A DNA stretch of 64,000 nt from Symbiodinium natans (taxonomy: Eukaryota; Sar; Dinophyceae; Suessiales; Symbiodiniaceae): contig CAJNDS010001313.1 of the NCBI GenBank assembly GCA_905221605.1, positions 1 through 64,000 on the forward strand. The letters are read 5' to 3'. This document shows, one piece after another, positions 22,441-34,500 of this stretch. A program made the translations under genes and the position numbers. Under the pieces are notes generated by a model that was given only the letters and a program-made list of their open reading frames with translations, did no database searches and was not told where the DNA came from. Within the stretch, counting starts at the first letter, position 1; every line of letters begins with the position of its first letter.

Positions 22441-22497
22441 GCTGTGTCATCTGTAATTACAGGCTTTATGTGGAGCTAGCAGCTTTCGGCACTTTGA

Positions 22498-22690
22498 ATC
22501 TGCGGGGGAGAGAGGGAGAGAGCGAGACAGAGGGAGAGAGAAGGAGGGAGTAGCAGGGGAGGATGGAGAGAGGGAGAGGGAAAGATATAGAGGCAGAAAG
22601 AGAGCGGGGCGATGGCGAGGGCGAGGCAGAGCAAGCGAGCAAGAAAGAGAGAGAGGAAGCAAGTGCCCAAGAGATAGTGTCCGGTGAAGA
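22498..22690. repeat. GA-rich (purine) low-complexity tract
   Basis: GAGAGAGGGAGAGA-type sequence on the plus strand. No gene. A C run sits at 22,838-22,850, and 22,700-23,850 holds no exon I can support. Confidence 0.9.
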
Positions 22691-23856
22691 AGCGCACGGG
22701 CATGTGGGGGAAACCCACTCGCTAAATCGAAGGCTGGTCGGCCGACGAAAACTTGAGAGCACGAAGGCATGAAAGCTGAGGCCCACCCCCCTAGGCGCCT
22801 CCGAAGCCCCAGCCCTGAGTTGCTAAGGGCGCGTGCCCCCCCCCCCCACCTCTGCCTTTTCTGCCCTGGGATTGACGCCCCTCTCGCCATCTTGTTGGTC
22901 CCAGCAGGCGCGAGGGCTAAGGCCTTGCCTTCGCCTTCCGCCCCTTTTGCTCCCTTTTCTCCCCCACCTCGCAGGAAATCTAGACCAGTGGCAAGGCAAG
23001 CTGAGGAGTTGGCTGGCTCTGCGGCTGCTTGAAGTCAATGGCATCCTTGAAGAAAGCAGGTGTCAGATTTTGGGTCCCTTCACTTGCGAACCCGCCTCGC
23101 ACGGCCGCGGCGATTGCGGCGGCGCTACAGCAGTGGAGCGCAGCGAAGAGGCTCGCTCCTGGGAGGCAGTGTCTCTAGTCTTGTCACGTGATACGGAGCC
23201 ATCCCCAGACAGGAGCCTCCTCTGCTGCTAGCGGGTCCGTCGTAACATCGTTGGAACCTGTGATGTAGGAGCATGTCCTTGGAGCAAGTCGAGTCTGTTG
23301 AGTGTTACGATTCCATTTCAACCGCCTCATTCTGCACATCACCTGGATGTCGAGCAACTTCTCGCGGCGCCTGCTTATTGGTCTGTTGCGCCTGCCCACC
23401 CCCTCTCTGCCGACATGTGCCGACGGAGAACACATTGATTGCTTGGGTTCGGTGGTCTGAGAACTTAAAGGCCCCGGAAGAACACCGGAAGAGTCACTTA
23501 CTTACAGGGGTAGTGCAGTCATTTAAGGTTCGAAATATCTACCCGACGTGCACCAGCAGTTGCAGGTTGCAGCCGGGCTGCGATTCTGAGGGGCTCGACC
23601 CGGGCGTGGGTGTTCGAAGTTCTCGATGCATTGCCTCTGCTGCTCCAGGTGCGAAAAACTATCAGCTCATGATCTCCTTACAACTGTGCTAGATGCGGGC
23701 AGTCATGCTGTCATGCTGTCATGCTGTCCAGTCCAAGCAGCATCGTCCGAGCAGGCAGTACTGTTGCTCGTACTGCCCAGCTTTGACCTCACATCCGGAG
23801 TCAGCGGCTTCACCTTTCCATGGCACGGCAAGGCCAAACGGCTAATGCTGTCTGTC

Positions 23857-24264
23857 TCACCAGTCCCTCCCGGGCCCGCCCAACATCATCTCGCCCCACA
23901 GGTTCTCCGTCTCCTCGCTTACTTCCGCCGCTACTCTAGAGGTATGGGACTTCCTCCTTCCCGTCCAGCCCACCTCAGTCTCAACTGCAGGCCCTGAAGA
24001 CCTGAACCCGTGGGCACCAGCCTCGTCGCGATCATTGCTCAGAGTCTCCTGGTCGAAAGGGACCACGGCAGAAGAAGTCTTCTTCCAAAAGCCAATCTGG
24101 CGCCTCGCATTTCTGCACACGCTCGGCAAGTCAGAGCACCAACAAAGAACGCAAAGACCGCCTATACGCACAGCCACGGGTAAAACCATCGACCGGTGAT
24201 CTAGACTCTTGACAACTGCCAAAAGCGCGACATGAGCAAACTCCGATGGATGAACTATGGGGTT
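23857..24264 (-). CDS. Terminal exon of an unidentified protein following an introner/telomere intron
   Basis: The frame is open from the acceptor CCTCAAG at 24,265 through 135 codons to a stop at 23,857. It begins NPIVHPSEFAHVALLAVVKS, then LDHRSMVLPVAVRIGGLCVL, and later has a polar tail (DQETLSNDRDEAGAHGFRSS). The first third looks like a hydrophobic helix pair. The acceptor lies inside the terminal repeat of an inverted-repeat element. An exon candidate upstream (EMGFLPPGFIL, ending near 24,350) would join it. The family is not recognised. The tail may in part be read-through of untranslated sequence. Confidence 0.4.
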   Translation of the reverse strand, partial: NPIVHPSEFAHVALLAVVKSLDHRSMVLPVAVRIGGLCVLCWCSDLPSVCRNARRQIGFWKKTSSAVVPFDQETLSNDRDEAGAHGFRSSGPAVETEVGWTGRRKSHTSRVAAEVSEETENLWGEMMLGGPGRDW

Positions 24265-24349
24265 CTTGAGGGAGGGGGGTTCTTGAGGGGGGTATATAAC
24301 CCAGGGTTCCCTAATACTCCCTTAAGAACCACCCTAAACCCTAAACCCT
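24261..24349 (-). mobile_element. Intron built from telomere repeats plus an introner (family 2)
   Basis: On the minus strand the intron would start GTTTAGGGTTTAGGGTTTAG (24,331-24,355 region) and run into an inverted-repeat element. That element spans 24,261-24,330, with ends GGTTCTTGAGGGAG and CTCCCTTAAGAACC, and the intron ends CCCTCAAG inside it. The right end resembles the terminal repeat of the 12,612-12,695 element. Confidence 0.55.
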
Positions 24350-25424
24350 AAACCCTAAAATGAAGCCAGGAGGCAGGAAACCCATCTCCTGGTCCCAGAC
24401 CCGTCTCTCTCTGGGAGTGCAAATCTTCCGAGCCGAGACAAGCCGCCACAGGTGTCATTGGCACTCAATGCATGCTTATGGAGGTTCCTAATTTTAGTTA
24501 TAATTAAGTTGGTTCATAAGTACCCCGAACCCCCAAGTACAGTTGCATACATGATGCGTGTTGCACAGTGGCTCGGCATGCAGGGCAGAGGATATCTAAA
24601 GCTCGTCAGTCACGAGTTCGCCAAGGCCAGCACACTGCTCCGGCTCCGGCTGCACGCAGCGACGGAGCACGGGTGTCCCGCTTCGGCACCTTCTGGTGAT
24701 AATAAGTATACTGACCCCGTTGCATGGGAGAAACTTGGCCCTAAGGCTAAATTTCCGGGCCTATCCGGGCTCGTGACCTGATTTGTGCTTAGTCTATATA
24801 GCACAATTTCCAGAAAGTTCTCTTGCACGCTCCACCTATGCAATGCCCTCAATGTTGCTCTGTTTCCCAGGCTCTTTGCTTCCAGGCAAGCATTCAGGTG
24901 ATCCCTAGGGCTTCTGCCGCTACCTGAGTTGCGCAAGTGTACTGGTAGCAGCTTGTTTGGCCTAGGTTCCTGCGTCGATCCGCTGACCACAGATGTTCGC
25001 ACTGGTTTCGTTAGTCAGACCCCGCACCTCCACATGAGCAGGCTGATCACGTGTCACGATGGGGAGCCTGCAATGAACGCATCGGCGAGCCATGTCTTTG
25101 AGAACTGAATCCTGCTGAACACCGGAGGCACCCGGAGCAAGCGCCTCTTCTCCCGGCTTGCTGGTGGGCTCGAGCTGCTGGAGTCAGAATGCCTCCTCTC
25201 CAGAGTCATGCCGATAACACAGAGCAAGCAATGTCTGGCATGGCACAGAGCAGGCAGGGTCGCAGCTGCCCTACGTAAGAAATGCGCAGCCGGGGTGGGT
25301 TTTTGCAACAGATCTGCTTGTAGTAACTGTAGTAACAGCTGGGCAGCCCATCAAGAAGCACGAAAGATGCGTTGTCCTGCCTGTGGACAAACGCTTTGTC
25401 GTATACTCGTTCGTCTTATTTTTA

Positions 25425-25472
25425 TCATATTGTATATAATATAGTATTATATTATATATATATGTATATACA
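25425..25472. repeat. (TA)n-rich microsatellite
   Basis: TATATAATATAGTATTATAT-type sequence. The surrounding 24,480-25,540 has only weak frames and no supported gene. Confidence 0.9.
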
Positions 25473-25541
25473 GATTTGATTTCGCAGCCGACGACAGTGC
25501 AGGATCTTCATTGCTCCGACACATGAAAGTGGCACGTCTTC

Positions 25542-26073
25542 TCAATATGGGAGGAGGATGAGGGCCATGTAAAAACCAAAGGACGCAGCAAGACTCGAAC
25601 AAACACCATGAAGAGAGACTTCCCCCTGTTTCTTGGCAGGGAATGAGGGAATTAGGGCACTACATCTACACTTTAAGGGGGTTATACAGAGCACCTCATT
25701 CCCTCGCCGGAAGACTTTCTGCACAGAACGCGCTTCCGTGCTCTCCTGAGAGGTCCCTATGGATATCTATCATCGGCGAGCCGACAGCTTGCCAAGAAAG
25801 CTTGCTTTGCAAACTCCAATCCCCAATATTCGACGACAGCTGCAAGTGGATGCAGTAACTCACGAAGAGCTCGCGCAACTCTGATGAAAATGCACCGGCG
25901 AACAGAGAAAAAGCCTCCCCACTGAGAGCCACTCCACACAGTCCCTTCGTGCAGCCAATGCATCTGCAGATCCCCCTGAATTTCGCTGACTCTGCCAGCA
26001 AGGAAGGAGAGGAGGGCCCCCCAAGAGCTGCCAAGAGGTTAGCTGTCCTTTGCACTGCAGCAATGCTTTCCAC
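25542..26073 (-). CDS. C-terminal exons of an unidentified protein with an introner intron
   Basis: The first exon (25,708-26,073 or slightly longer) is one frame of about 122 codons: SIAAVQRTANLLAALGGPSS, KFRGICRCIGCTKGLCGVAL, SGEAFSLFAGAFSSELRELF, and ends AFCAESLP. The last exon (25,542-25,631) gives KQGEVSLHGVCSSLAASFGF, then YMALILLPY and a stop. The junction is phase 0 on both sides with a GC donor (GCGAGG) and acceptor GCCAAG. The intron equals the inverted-repeat element. The hydrophobic C-terminus suggests membrane association. The exon at 26,453-26,637 (KGEYQQSEQDVIIRHQVHLL) may lie upstream in the same gene. Family not recognised. Confidence 0.55.
25632..25707 (-). mobile_element. 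76-bp introner: a MITE that is the whole intron (family 3)
   Basis: Terminal inverted repeats GGCAGGGAATGAGG (25,635-25,648) and CCTCATTCCCTCGCC (25,694-25,708). On the coding strand the intron runs from GCGAGGGAATGAGG to CATTCCCTGCCAAG. The interior GGGAATTAGGGC is shared with the 12.6-kb element. Confidence 0.75.
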
Positions 26074-26452
26074 ACAGCACTGCCCTCCCCTCCACTAGAT
26101 CATATGAGCCCAGGGGGCCATACGTAAGCACCCCAGTATCAGGTCAAGGCTGCCGCTCTGAGGCGAGTCTCATGCCTTCGAGCTGCAAGCTGCAGAAGAA
26201 GGTTCATCTTCCGGACTGAGGAATTCTGGTGCACTGGGACTTGTGGCAGACCGGGAAGGGGAAGGTTGGGCTGGCACGTGGGTTGCTTTGGTGCCTTGGC
26301 CTGCAGCGTGTCCCCGATTGTGATGTTCACCTAGCAGGCATGACTCTCTGTGACTCTCTTTGGGGCCAAAATATTGCCACAGACATGGCTACGAATGCTG
26401 TATATGTGTTGATTCACGCACCCCGCAACATGATCGTACGCCCCTGCAAATG

Positions 26453-26637
26453 GAGGCGAATTCAGGGCTGACATTAAACTCTCGAGGCTCCGAAAGCTCC
26501 GAGGCCTCCAGCGGAACTTGGAATTCATAGCCTGGATTGATCTCCTCGACCGCAACACGGGACAGGAGCAGGTGCACTTGATGACGTATGATGACGTCCT
26601 GTTCACTCTGTTGATACTCGCCTTTTGGGACAACGAC
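26453..26637 (-). CDS. Candidate exon of an unidentified protein
   Basis: After the acceptor GGCTTGCAG the minus strand reads VVVPKGEYQQSEQDVIIRHQ, HLLLSRVAVEEINPGYEFQV and PLEASELSEPREFNVSPEFA. This is a well-mixed soluble protein sequence, likely beta-rich. The downstream donor is probably a GC at TTTGCAGG. It follows the polymerase gene on the same strand and precedes the exons ending at 25,542. A further weak exon (LLWKDLSLKRYKAPGAGDFE) lies at about 26,920-26,990. No family assigned. Confidence 0.5.
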
Positions 26638-26998
26638 CTGCAAGCCGAAAGTTCCTGCAAGCAGTTGATTGCCCTACCCTTCAGCCGTCCTTGAATGGCG
26701 CCATCATGGTTTCCCTCAAGATTTCAGCGGCCTTGAAGCAGGCGACGCGACGCAGATTTCGCAAGCCGTTTCCAACAGTAAGGTCACGAGAGCGAGGAAC
26801 GTATTGGCTCATGATGTGACAATTTCATTTGAATGCTCCGACTTGCTGCTCTTGGAGTTACTTGAGCATCCCTGCACAGGAAAGGGCACAGAGGAACAAG
26901 AGGTTCCAAACTTCAGCCCCTCCCCCTGCGTAGTCTCGAAGTCACCAGCTCCTGGAGCCTTGTAACGTTTGAGGCTCAGGTCCTTCCAAAGAAGCTTG

Positions 26999-27180
26999 TC
27001 AAACCCTAAACCCTAAACCCTTTTTGCAACTGGACTCCTTGCTGCCACAACCCTTTGCATCCAGGTCTCACGCCGGGCATCACCAGATTTACTGAAGAGG
27101 CGAAACTCGCGTTCACCCCCTAAAGAATGGATTGAATACATTCAATTTGAACCCCAAACACCCTAAACCCTAAACCCTAC
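26999..27180. repeat. Two short telomere-repeat arrays downstream of motif C exon
   Basis: CCCTAAA units at 26,999-27,021 and 27,163-27,179. On the coding strand the second is the first 20 bases of the intron, following codon GAT. Confidence 0.9.
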
Positions 27181-28533
27181 ATCAAGCTCCCTGGCCTTTT
27201 CGGCATGTTCCTCAGGCCCCTCCAGGATGAGCTCGTCGTGCACCTGCACAGATTTCCTCACCCGACACGTGCCCTGGTGCATCATGGTGTGTGAGGTTGT
27301 TCCGCCTTATACTTACAATAGCCCCTAATGGGGGGATTATGATAGGGGGTACCAGAATCCCGATTAAGGGCGTGAGCTTGGCCTGCATAATCAGGTGGAA
27401 GCCCATCTCCTTGAGAGCTTGGCTGTGCTCCAGCTGGATCATGGCGGCCTTCACAGCATCTGCACTGAGGACAGAGCTGTGGTCCCCGAGAACACAACAC
27501 GATGTGTGCCCTTCGTTCAAAGGTGCGTTTATGCTGCAGGGTTTGGGAGTTTAGGGTTGGAGAGATGGACTTGGAAGAGTTGTCCAAGGCCATGGTCCAA
27601 CGCTATCCATGCCTAGGCTGTCATCCATACTGTCCCGGCCGTAACGATGTCGGCAGATGAGCCCTGGATGGCAAAGTTCACTGCCGCCCGCACCGATCCT
27701 GTGCAAAGCATGGGAAACTTCACCGGAGAGCTTTCATACAAGGGTTGCTGTGCAAACTGGCGCTGCAACTTCTCAACTTGATCAACGCTGAATTGGAGTC
27801 GTCCATTGCAGTTCAACGCCAAGTCCCTGGCTTTGCCGGTGAAAATGCGACGCTTGATCATCCAGCAGAGGCCTCGGAGTTCGGGAGGTGCACCATGGCT
27901 CCGCACAGTCATAGACAGACTTCACGGGGCAACAGTACTCTGCGTGCAGCAAAACTAAGGGAGCGGCAGGTGCCGTTCTCTGCCTAGCAAAGACAAGGAG
28001 ACCTGCTCCTGCTGCGCATGGTCTTCCACGCGGCGTTTCCAACTGACAGGTCGACATTGGGACATGAAGCTTGTGGAAATTCTTTCTTCAGCAAGAAGAC
28101 TGGCGCGTGATTTGAAGTAATCCTAGATCTCAGTACGTTCATATTCAGGTTTTGCGCACGCATTTCTGGATCACCTGCCATGCAGTAATTAGGCCCCAGA
28201 AGTAGACACATGCCGTTTCGTCATGCAATGTGCCGCGCACTCAGCAGTGCGACCCACGCCCCACCCCTTCCCTTCTCGGCCTCTGAACAGCCGGTTTGCT
28301 GTGAAACCAGGCCTCCCGTACTCGGAATGAAAATCGAAAAGGACGAAGCGTCTCAAAGCCTTCCTGCAGGTTTTAGATACAACTTGCCTGCATCACGCTT
28401 GCTGCCTCTTCAAGCGAAATGTCCAAGTCCTGCCATACGACCCATGTCATCCCATGTCGCATCGCAGTCACATAATCACTTCGAACTTCCAGCTCCTCTG
28501 CAAACGTTGATTCTGACATGCCGTAAATGACAC
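27181..28533 (-). CDS. POP: POP polymerase: fingers/palm exons with motifs B and C
   Basis: Exons: 28,487-28,533 ([15 protein letters not shown], the YG part of motif B), 28,388-28,429 ([14 protein letters not shown]), about 27,965-28,002 ([13 protein letters not shown]), 27,640-27,698 ([19 protein letters not shown]), 27,383-27,448 ([20 protein letters not shown], ending MQ) and 27,181-27,243 ([20 protein letters not shown], ending D). The last three join in phase, and the spacing from QGSSAD to QVHDE is the same as in plant POPs. HDE supplies the second catalytic acidic pair. The intron after 27,181 begins GTAGGGTTTAGGGTTTAGGG. The intron before 27,243 (139 bp) carries an introner-like element. 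The RxxKxxNF part of motif B and the last ~35 residues of the protein were not found. Confidence 0.85.
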
Positions 28534-31500
28534 CTGGGTTTGATGACGCGAGAGAACTGAGCTGAGAGAGAACTCCTCTTCTCAACCCCTGCATTGAATG
28601 CCAGGAAGGCAGTGAGGGCATGCCAGAACACCCTCAAAGATGCCACGAACATGCCCAGTGCAGCCATAACAGTCTTCACACTTCACTACAGCTGACCAGC
28701 TGACTCTACAGCCCATGCTGGACAGGGCCGCGGCCAAAGTTTACAGCCTTGGCTCTGCGCCTCTCCTCTGGGAAAACCGACCTGAGAAGCTGCAAGAAGG
28801 GTGCTGCAAGCAGGCATAAGCGGAGGCTCGGGGAGGCTTTTTGAAAAGAGAAAAAAAACAGTCTGCGTCACATCTCTTCGAGAGAAGCGAAAGACGGAGA
28901 ACGCGCAAGGGAAGACAAGGAAGCCAGGGAGAGCGGGTTTCCTAGAGGAATCATGATTCAAGTGCCCCATTCGTTGAGCAACTTCTTGAGGCATCGCACT
29001 CCCCGAAAGCCCCCGAATATGCACGAAGAAGCTCACGTAGGTACCATTCACACCTTGCCCGCCAAGAGTTTGACAGGTACTACCGTGGAACGTAAGAACA
29101 CAAAGGTACCTCACACAAACTTCGTAAGCGCTGACAATTATAAAACTCAAAGACCCCGAGACGCCCAGAAGAGCTTCCAGGACCAGTGACAACCTTCAGG
29201 CACCCTTTTGCAAAGCCCACGTCCCCAGCAACTGCAGTGCCCAACCTCCGTCCCCTCTATAGCCCTCCCGCGTCCCACTGGTAGAAATGTCGCAGGCGAG
29301 GCGTGTGGCTTGGATGAGAGAGGACGCACAGCATGCTTTTTCTTTTGCGTCTCTGCAGCTCTCTCGCAACATTTCGCTGGAGCTGCTGGCTTGCATAGTC
29401 AATTTTCGAAATTGTGCATCGACATGTACCGAACACAGTTGTGTACGAGCAGCATCAACCGCAACCAATAAAAGCAACCAGAAAAACCACTAAGTAACTC
29501 AATCTTTACACTAAGACGAGTGTGATGAGTTGTGGCACTGTTGTAGTGTCTGGGTGGACATCCCATGGTCCTGGGAGGACTCCCGGCGACTCATCCGCTG
29601 AACCCAGAAGCATTTCTCGCCTTCCCCACGTTTGTGGGCTTGCGGATGCTTGCGGGTTTTCCAGCTCCACCGGCCACAAGAGCAACACTGTGGCAGCACA
29701 CGCCCTCCTTGCACAGCTCGATACTTGAAAAACGCGCTGGATTTTTTGGTTCTCATCATGTCTCATCATTCTAGCCCCGTTCTTGACCGAATAACATGCT
29801 GCCCAAGAGACAGAATCTCAGAAGACTCCGACAGTGAAACTTTGGAGCAATGCTGAACTGCGGCCGCACTCTTCCGGCACCCAATTGCATCAACCGAGGA
29901 GCACGTCTACACACTCTGCAGGGCCTGTTAAAGCTACGCTAGCTGGGCTCTCGAACTGGAAGATGCAGCAAAAAAGGTGAATAACAACTCGGCACACACC
30001 TTGCTTGGGTAGCCGGTCGCCTTCACCACCCAGTCAGCAAACTCATGAGTGAGCTCTTCTAGACGAGACAAGTTCCAGGTGGAGTTAGATCGTCACTGCA
30101 TTGCATGCCCACCCGACTGGATTGAATATAGGCACCTACCCGCGCACACTCCACGTGACATGGGACTTAGAGTTGTAGTGTGAGGCAACAGGTAACCAGA
30201 TTGTCTAAGCTTGATCCAAAAACTATCCTCGAAGACTGGGCTGATGCAGCCTCACATGTGAAATCGCCAGCATGCCTTGCAGGTAGCGATGCGTGACATG
30301 GGGTTTGGGCATGTGGAGCTTGCCTGACCCCATGGTGAATGAACCCCAGAAGACTGATGAACACTTACCGTTCACTGGGACTCTGCTCTGCATGTCAATC
30401 AACCATTTTCTGAAATCAGTCTGAAAGGAGAAACCTTTGAAACGGCGCTCTGCAACCGGTGCCGATGCGATGAAGGCTCAAACTCTGGCATCGTGGTGCA
30501 ATGTCCCACTGCCAGGCAGCAGATCTGCAGCTGGTTGCCCTCAGGAGAATGCAATCTTTTGGTGATGCAAGGAACCGGTCGGTGGTGTGAGGATTAGGGT
30601 CTGCGATATCACCATTCCACTCACTAAGTCGAGTCGGATATAGTCGGATGCATTTCAAGGCCATGCCCGTAATTCGCGGCCTCAACGCAGAGCCAGCTTC
30701 TGCGACTGCCCGATGGACTTGATAGCAAAGTTCCTTATTGGACCGCACATGATCGCACTCTGCAAGCTTCCGTTCATGTATGCTCATACCATTTCCTACC
30801 CCTTAAGCGGAAGGATGCCATTTCAAAAAACAGCCGGGCTTCGCGTCCCTCTTGTTCTTGAGCATTAAGATTCGCTGGTACTGTACCTGCATGTGACTGT
30901 TTACCATGCCGCACGCTGCCTGCAACCCGCCTTCCCAGATTTCCCAACCTTCACAGTGCGAAAAGCAGCACGCAGCAACCATCACCCACCAAACCCATGC
31001 CTGAACTCTGCAGACTCTGGTGCGCTAGGTTGCCACGTAATCTGCCGAGGGCGCAAGCTCTTCTGGAGTCATGTACCTCTCAGGATACCAATCTGAGGAA
31101 TTCAGCCTCACCGCGTCCTTCACGATAGACAGCCTCAGCGGTATGCTTGCGCCATCTTATGCATGCAGCTCTGCAGAACAGTAAAACAGCATGGCTCAGA
31201 CGAGTGGCACCTCACCCTGTGCGTTCACGAGAGCTGACTGCGCAGCACTCACGGAGTCGCGTTCTATCCGGTTCTTGTCCGCAACTCCCTTCTGGTTGAT
31301 GATGGTCCTTATTGCTTTTCATCCACCCCAGAGCTGCGATTCTCCCCCTTCTAGTGCGCTAAGATGCTCTTTGCCAACATCGAGGAAAAAACACTGATAT
31401 CTGGACGATTCCTCGATCTACTTGTCATCCTGCAGCTGACAATTCTAGTTTGCACAGGTTACGATTCACAGCTTTAGGGTGAAGTTTGGGGGGGGGGGGT

Positions 31501-34500
31501 GGGCCAAATCGCATTCAGGCAAGCGTCACATTGGCAACCTTGGCTGCGCAGAACAGAGCGTGGTCGGGGGTGGCCAGGGGGTGGCAGCACTGCATGCTTT
31601 TCAGAAATGTGTGCAACTGCTGTAATACGCGGGTCTTCACGTAAACACGTCACGAAAACTGTATGCACGTCACGTATATTTGCATTTGCACAGTGCCGTG
31701 CAGATCTTGCGTCCAAAGACCACGCAGAAGGCAAGCTGCGAAACATACGTAATTCAATTGGCTATATCCAAAGTCCGTTATTGAGACTTCCACCACATGT
31801 CTGAGGCTTGCACATACTCAGCCAGTATGACCTCGCGACGGCCGCAGTCAGGTTTGCCCACCCAAATGCGTGGTACTAGTAGTACACTAGTAGAAAAGCT
31901 TCGGGTATTGGCTCCTTCCTCTGGGGCTCCATTTGTAGATAACCCGTACCAACCGGCCCATCAGCTCATGACGCTCAGTAGTTAAGCTACTCCGCCATCA
32001 AGTCTGCGATTCGCTGGCTATCGATATTGCATGATATTGCAATTTGCCATGGCAAAGCAAAGCACCAAAGCTCGGGAATCGCTCTGGTTCTTTTTCCGGG
32101 CTTTCTCACACGCTCCTTCCCCCGGCATCTGCCTGTGTCTTCTGGCGGTACTCGGTCTGGAGCTGCCTTGCCCTTGCCGTCTCCTCCGCTTGTTTCCTGA
32201 GCAAGCTAGCAGTTCACAGATTGCTGAGAATTGGATGTGGGCTTTTTGATGACCCCAGCTCGGCAGCTGATGTGTGTGGTAGAGTCAGTAGAGAGTGACT
32301 GATGACGGTGGGGCTAGCATTCGCGAATCTGTGACTACAATCTCCTAGCAGATCCGCTCGGACTCACCTGAGGTAACCTGAGGGTTGCTGGCAGGATCTT
32401 CTTCCGTATGCAGCCGCGCAAGCGCAAGAGCTCATCGAGTTGTTGCAACCTGTTACACATGGTGCCGCCAAGTTGCCGCACCTGAGTTCGGATGAGCTGG
32501 TTCTCGTATTCCTTTGTGAACTGCAAGATGGCCAGAGTCGTGAACGAACGACAAAAACAGCTTTTCTTGAGGTGAAGCAGCCTTCAATCAGCAGCACGTG
32601 ATCCTGCTACCGACTTAACTATGCATGCACGGAGTCCACTTGAAGACGGACTCCCCAAAGCTGAAGGCCCCAACCTTGGTTCTGAAGTCTAGGAATGGGT
32701 CGAGGCGCATGTTCTCAAAACTCTACAGCACTGGTATTGCGCAAGGTTTCAACTAGTTTCAATGAGATCCCGAAAGCCATCTGGAAAATGGGAAAAGGAG
32801 CACTCCGCGTGTCGTTGAAGAAGCACGGCTTTGCACACATCGTGCATCTTCTTCTGGACGCTGGGGTAGTCTCTCCAGGCCTGGCTTGTTGTCATTCTGT
32901 TCTTGTTGCGGCGGACACTAAGGAGCAGTCCAACGTGGACCCTAAACAATCGGCTTAAAGAGCGACGACCGTCATGGACGTAGCACCGGGCCTGGTCGAT
33001 AGCAAACTCATTCGTGACCTGCTGCAAAGCTCCTGCGGAGCTGCCATCTCGGACCACAAACACAAAATTAAAACCCTAAACCCTAAACCTTATAAACCCT
33101 AAACCCTAAACCAAAACAACGACAGCCTTTGACATGAGCTGAGACCCATAGTCGGAGACGATCCTCGAAGTTCGGAGATGTAAACGTCCTCATACACCTT
33201 CGTCATCTCCCTGACCGTGCGCTCGTGAGCCGGGCTTGGGGCTTTTGACTCTCATGAATGAAAGGAAACCGCGCGCCTGAGCACGCATAGATTGGAGACA
33301 CTCTCAAACATACTGTACTTGTTACTTGACATTGAAACCCTGTCGAACCAATAGCTGTTATGTCGGAAGCCCTCATCTCGATAAACCACAGAAACATGCT
33401 CCTTGAACAGATTTTTTCCATGCCTTGAACCTAAACGTACACCTGCCCGGCCTGTAGATTTGCGGCAGCTCTTCTGGATAAATCCGGTACCTGCTACTTG
33501 TACGACAGATCACGGAGGGAATCTGAACAACGGCCCAAACGTCTCCGGTCCGTCACCTCTTTGCCCCCAAAGGTCTTGTTACTATTAGGGAGGTTGTCAA
33601 AACGATTCCCTTTTTGGATCCCTAATACAATACGGCACCTAAAATTACCCCAAAAGGGATCGTAATTTTGACAACCACCCTATTGAAGAAGGTTCGTTCA
33701 AGATGGTACTTGGAGCCTGACCCGCATACTGCCCTGCATACAGGCCTGAAAAATACGTGCCAGGCAGCGAGCCGCCCTTTTTGACAATTCCGAAATCGCT
33801 GAAGGTACAGATGTCCGAATTTCGCTGAAGTTACAGATGTTACCGGTCCAGCACGAACAACATGCATGATTCAAGACAAGCTGCTGCACGGATACGTCCA
33901 GCCAAATTTGCTTGCCATCCTTATCACGTGACCTGCCACCGGCAATTCATGACGATCCCGGACGCAAAGGCTGTGCAACAAAGCTGCAGCTGTCCAAGAG
34001 AGAAAAATTCAGCTTCTCAAGCCTCAGCTTTCCCAGCTGCTGCACGCCCTCTTCCACAGCTTCGTCTGCGAATTCCTTAGTGGCATTCGCCGACCATTCC
34101 ACCGCGCAACGTGATGAGCAGCACATCTGCGCAGCCATGCTGTTTTCCGCCAGGATGCAATTGTGTTGAGCGTGGTGGGAAAGGGCAGAAACTCGTTCCA
34201 GAAACCCACAAAGTAGCCTGGGCTGGTGCCAAGCAATGGCCAAAGTCAAAGGTGGCGTTTGCAGCCGGGCTTCGCCCCTGCAAGTATGCACCTGATTGCA
34301 GCTTGCACTCTAGATCACAAGCCAAGGAAAGAAAGCCATCGGCTGTTTCGACATGGTTGTCGTGGGCTTTCAAGAAGGGAAGAATTTAAGGCGCACTCTT
34401 TGCAAATACCGGCAGATGCCATACAATTACCGCCTGCAACTTCTGGGCGCTGGACGCTCCAAGCCCACCTCGCCGGTGAGGCTGTTTCTCAGCAGCCCTG

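Noticed and set aside
26453-27000. C-terminal end of the polymerase
   Set aside because: The exon-like segments here do not show the family's final VDL...WYxAK pattern, so they were treated as a separate unidentified gene.
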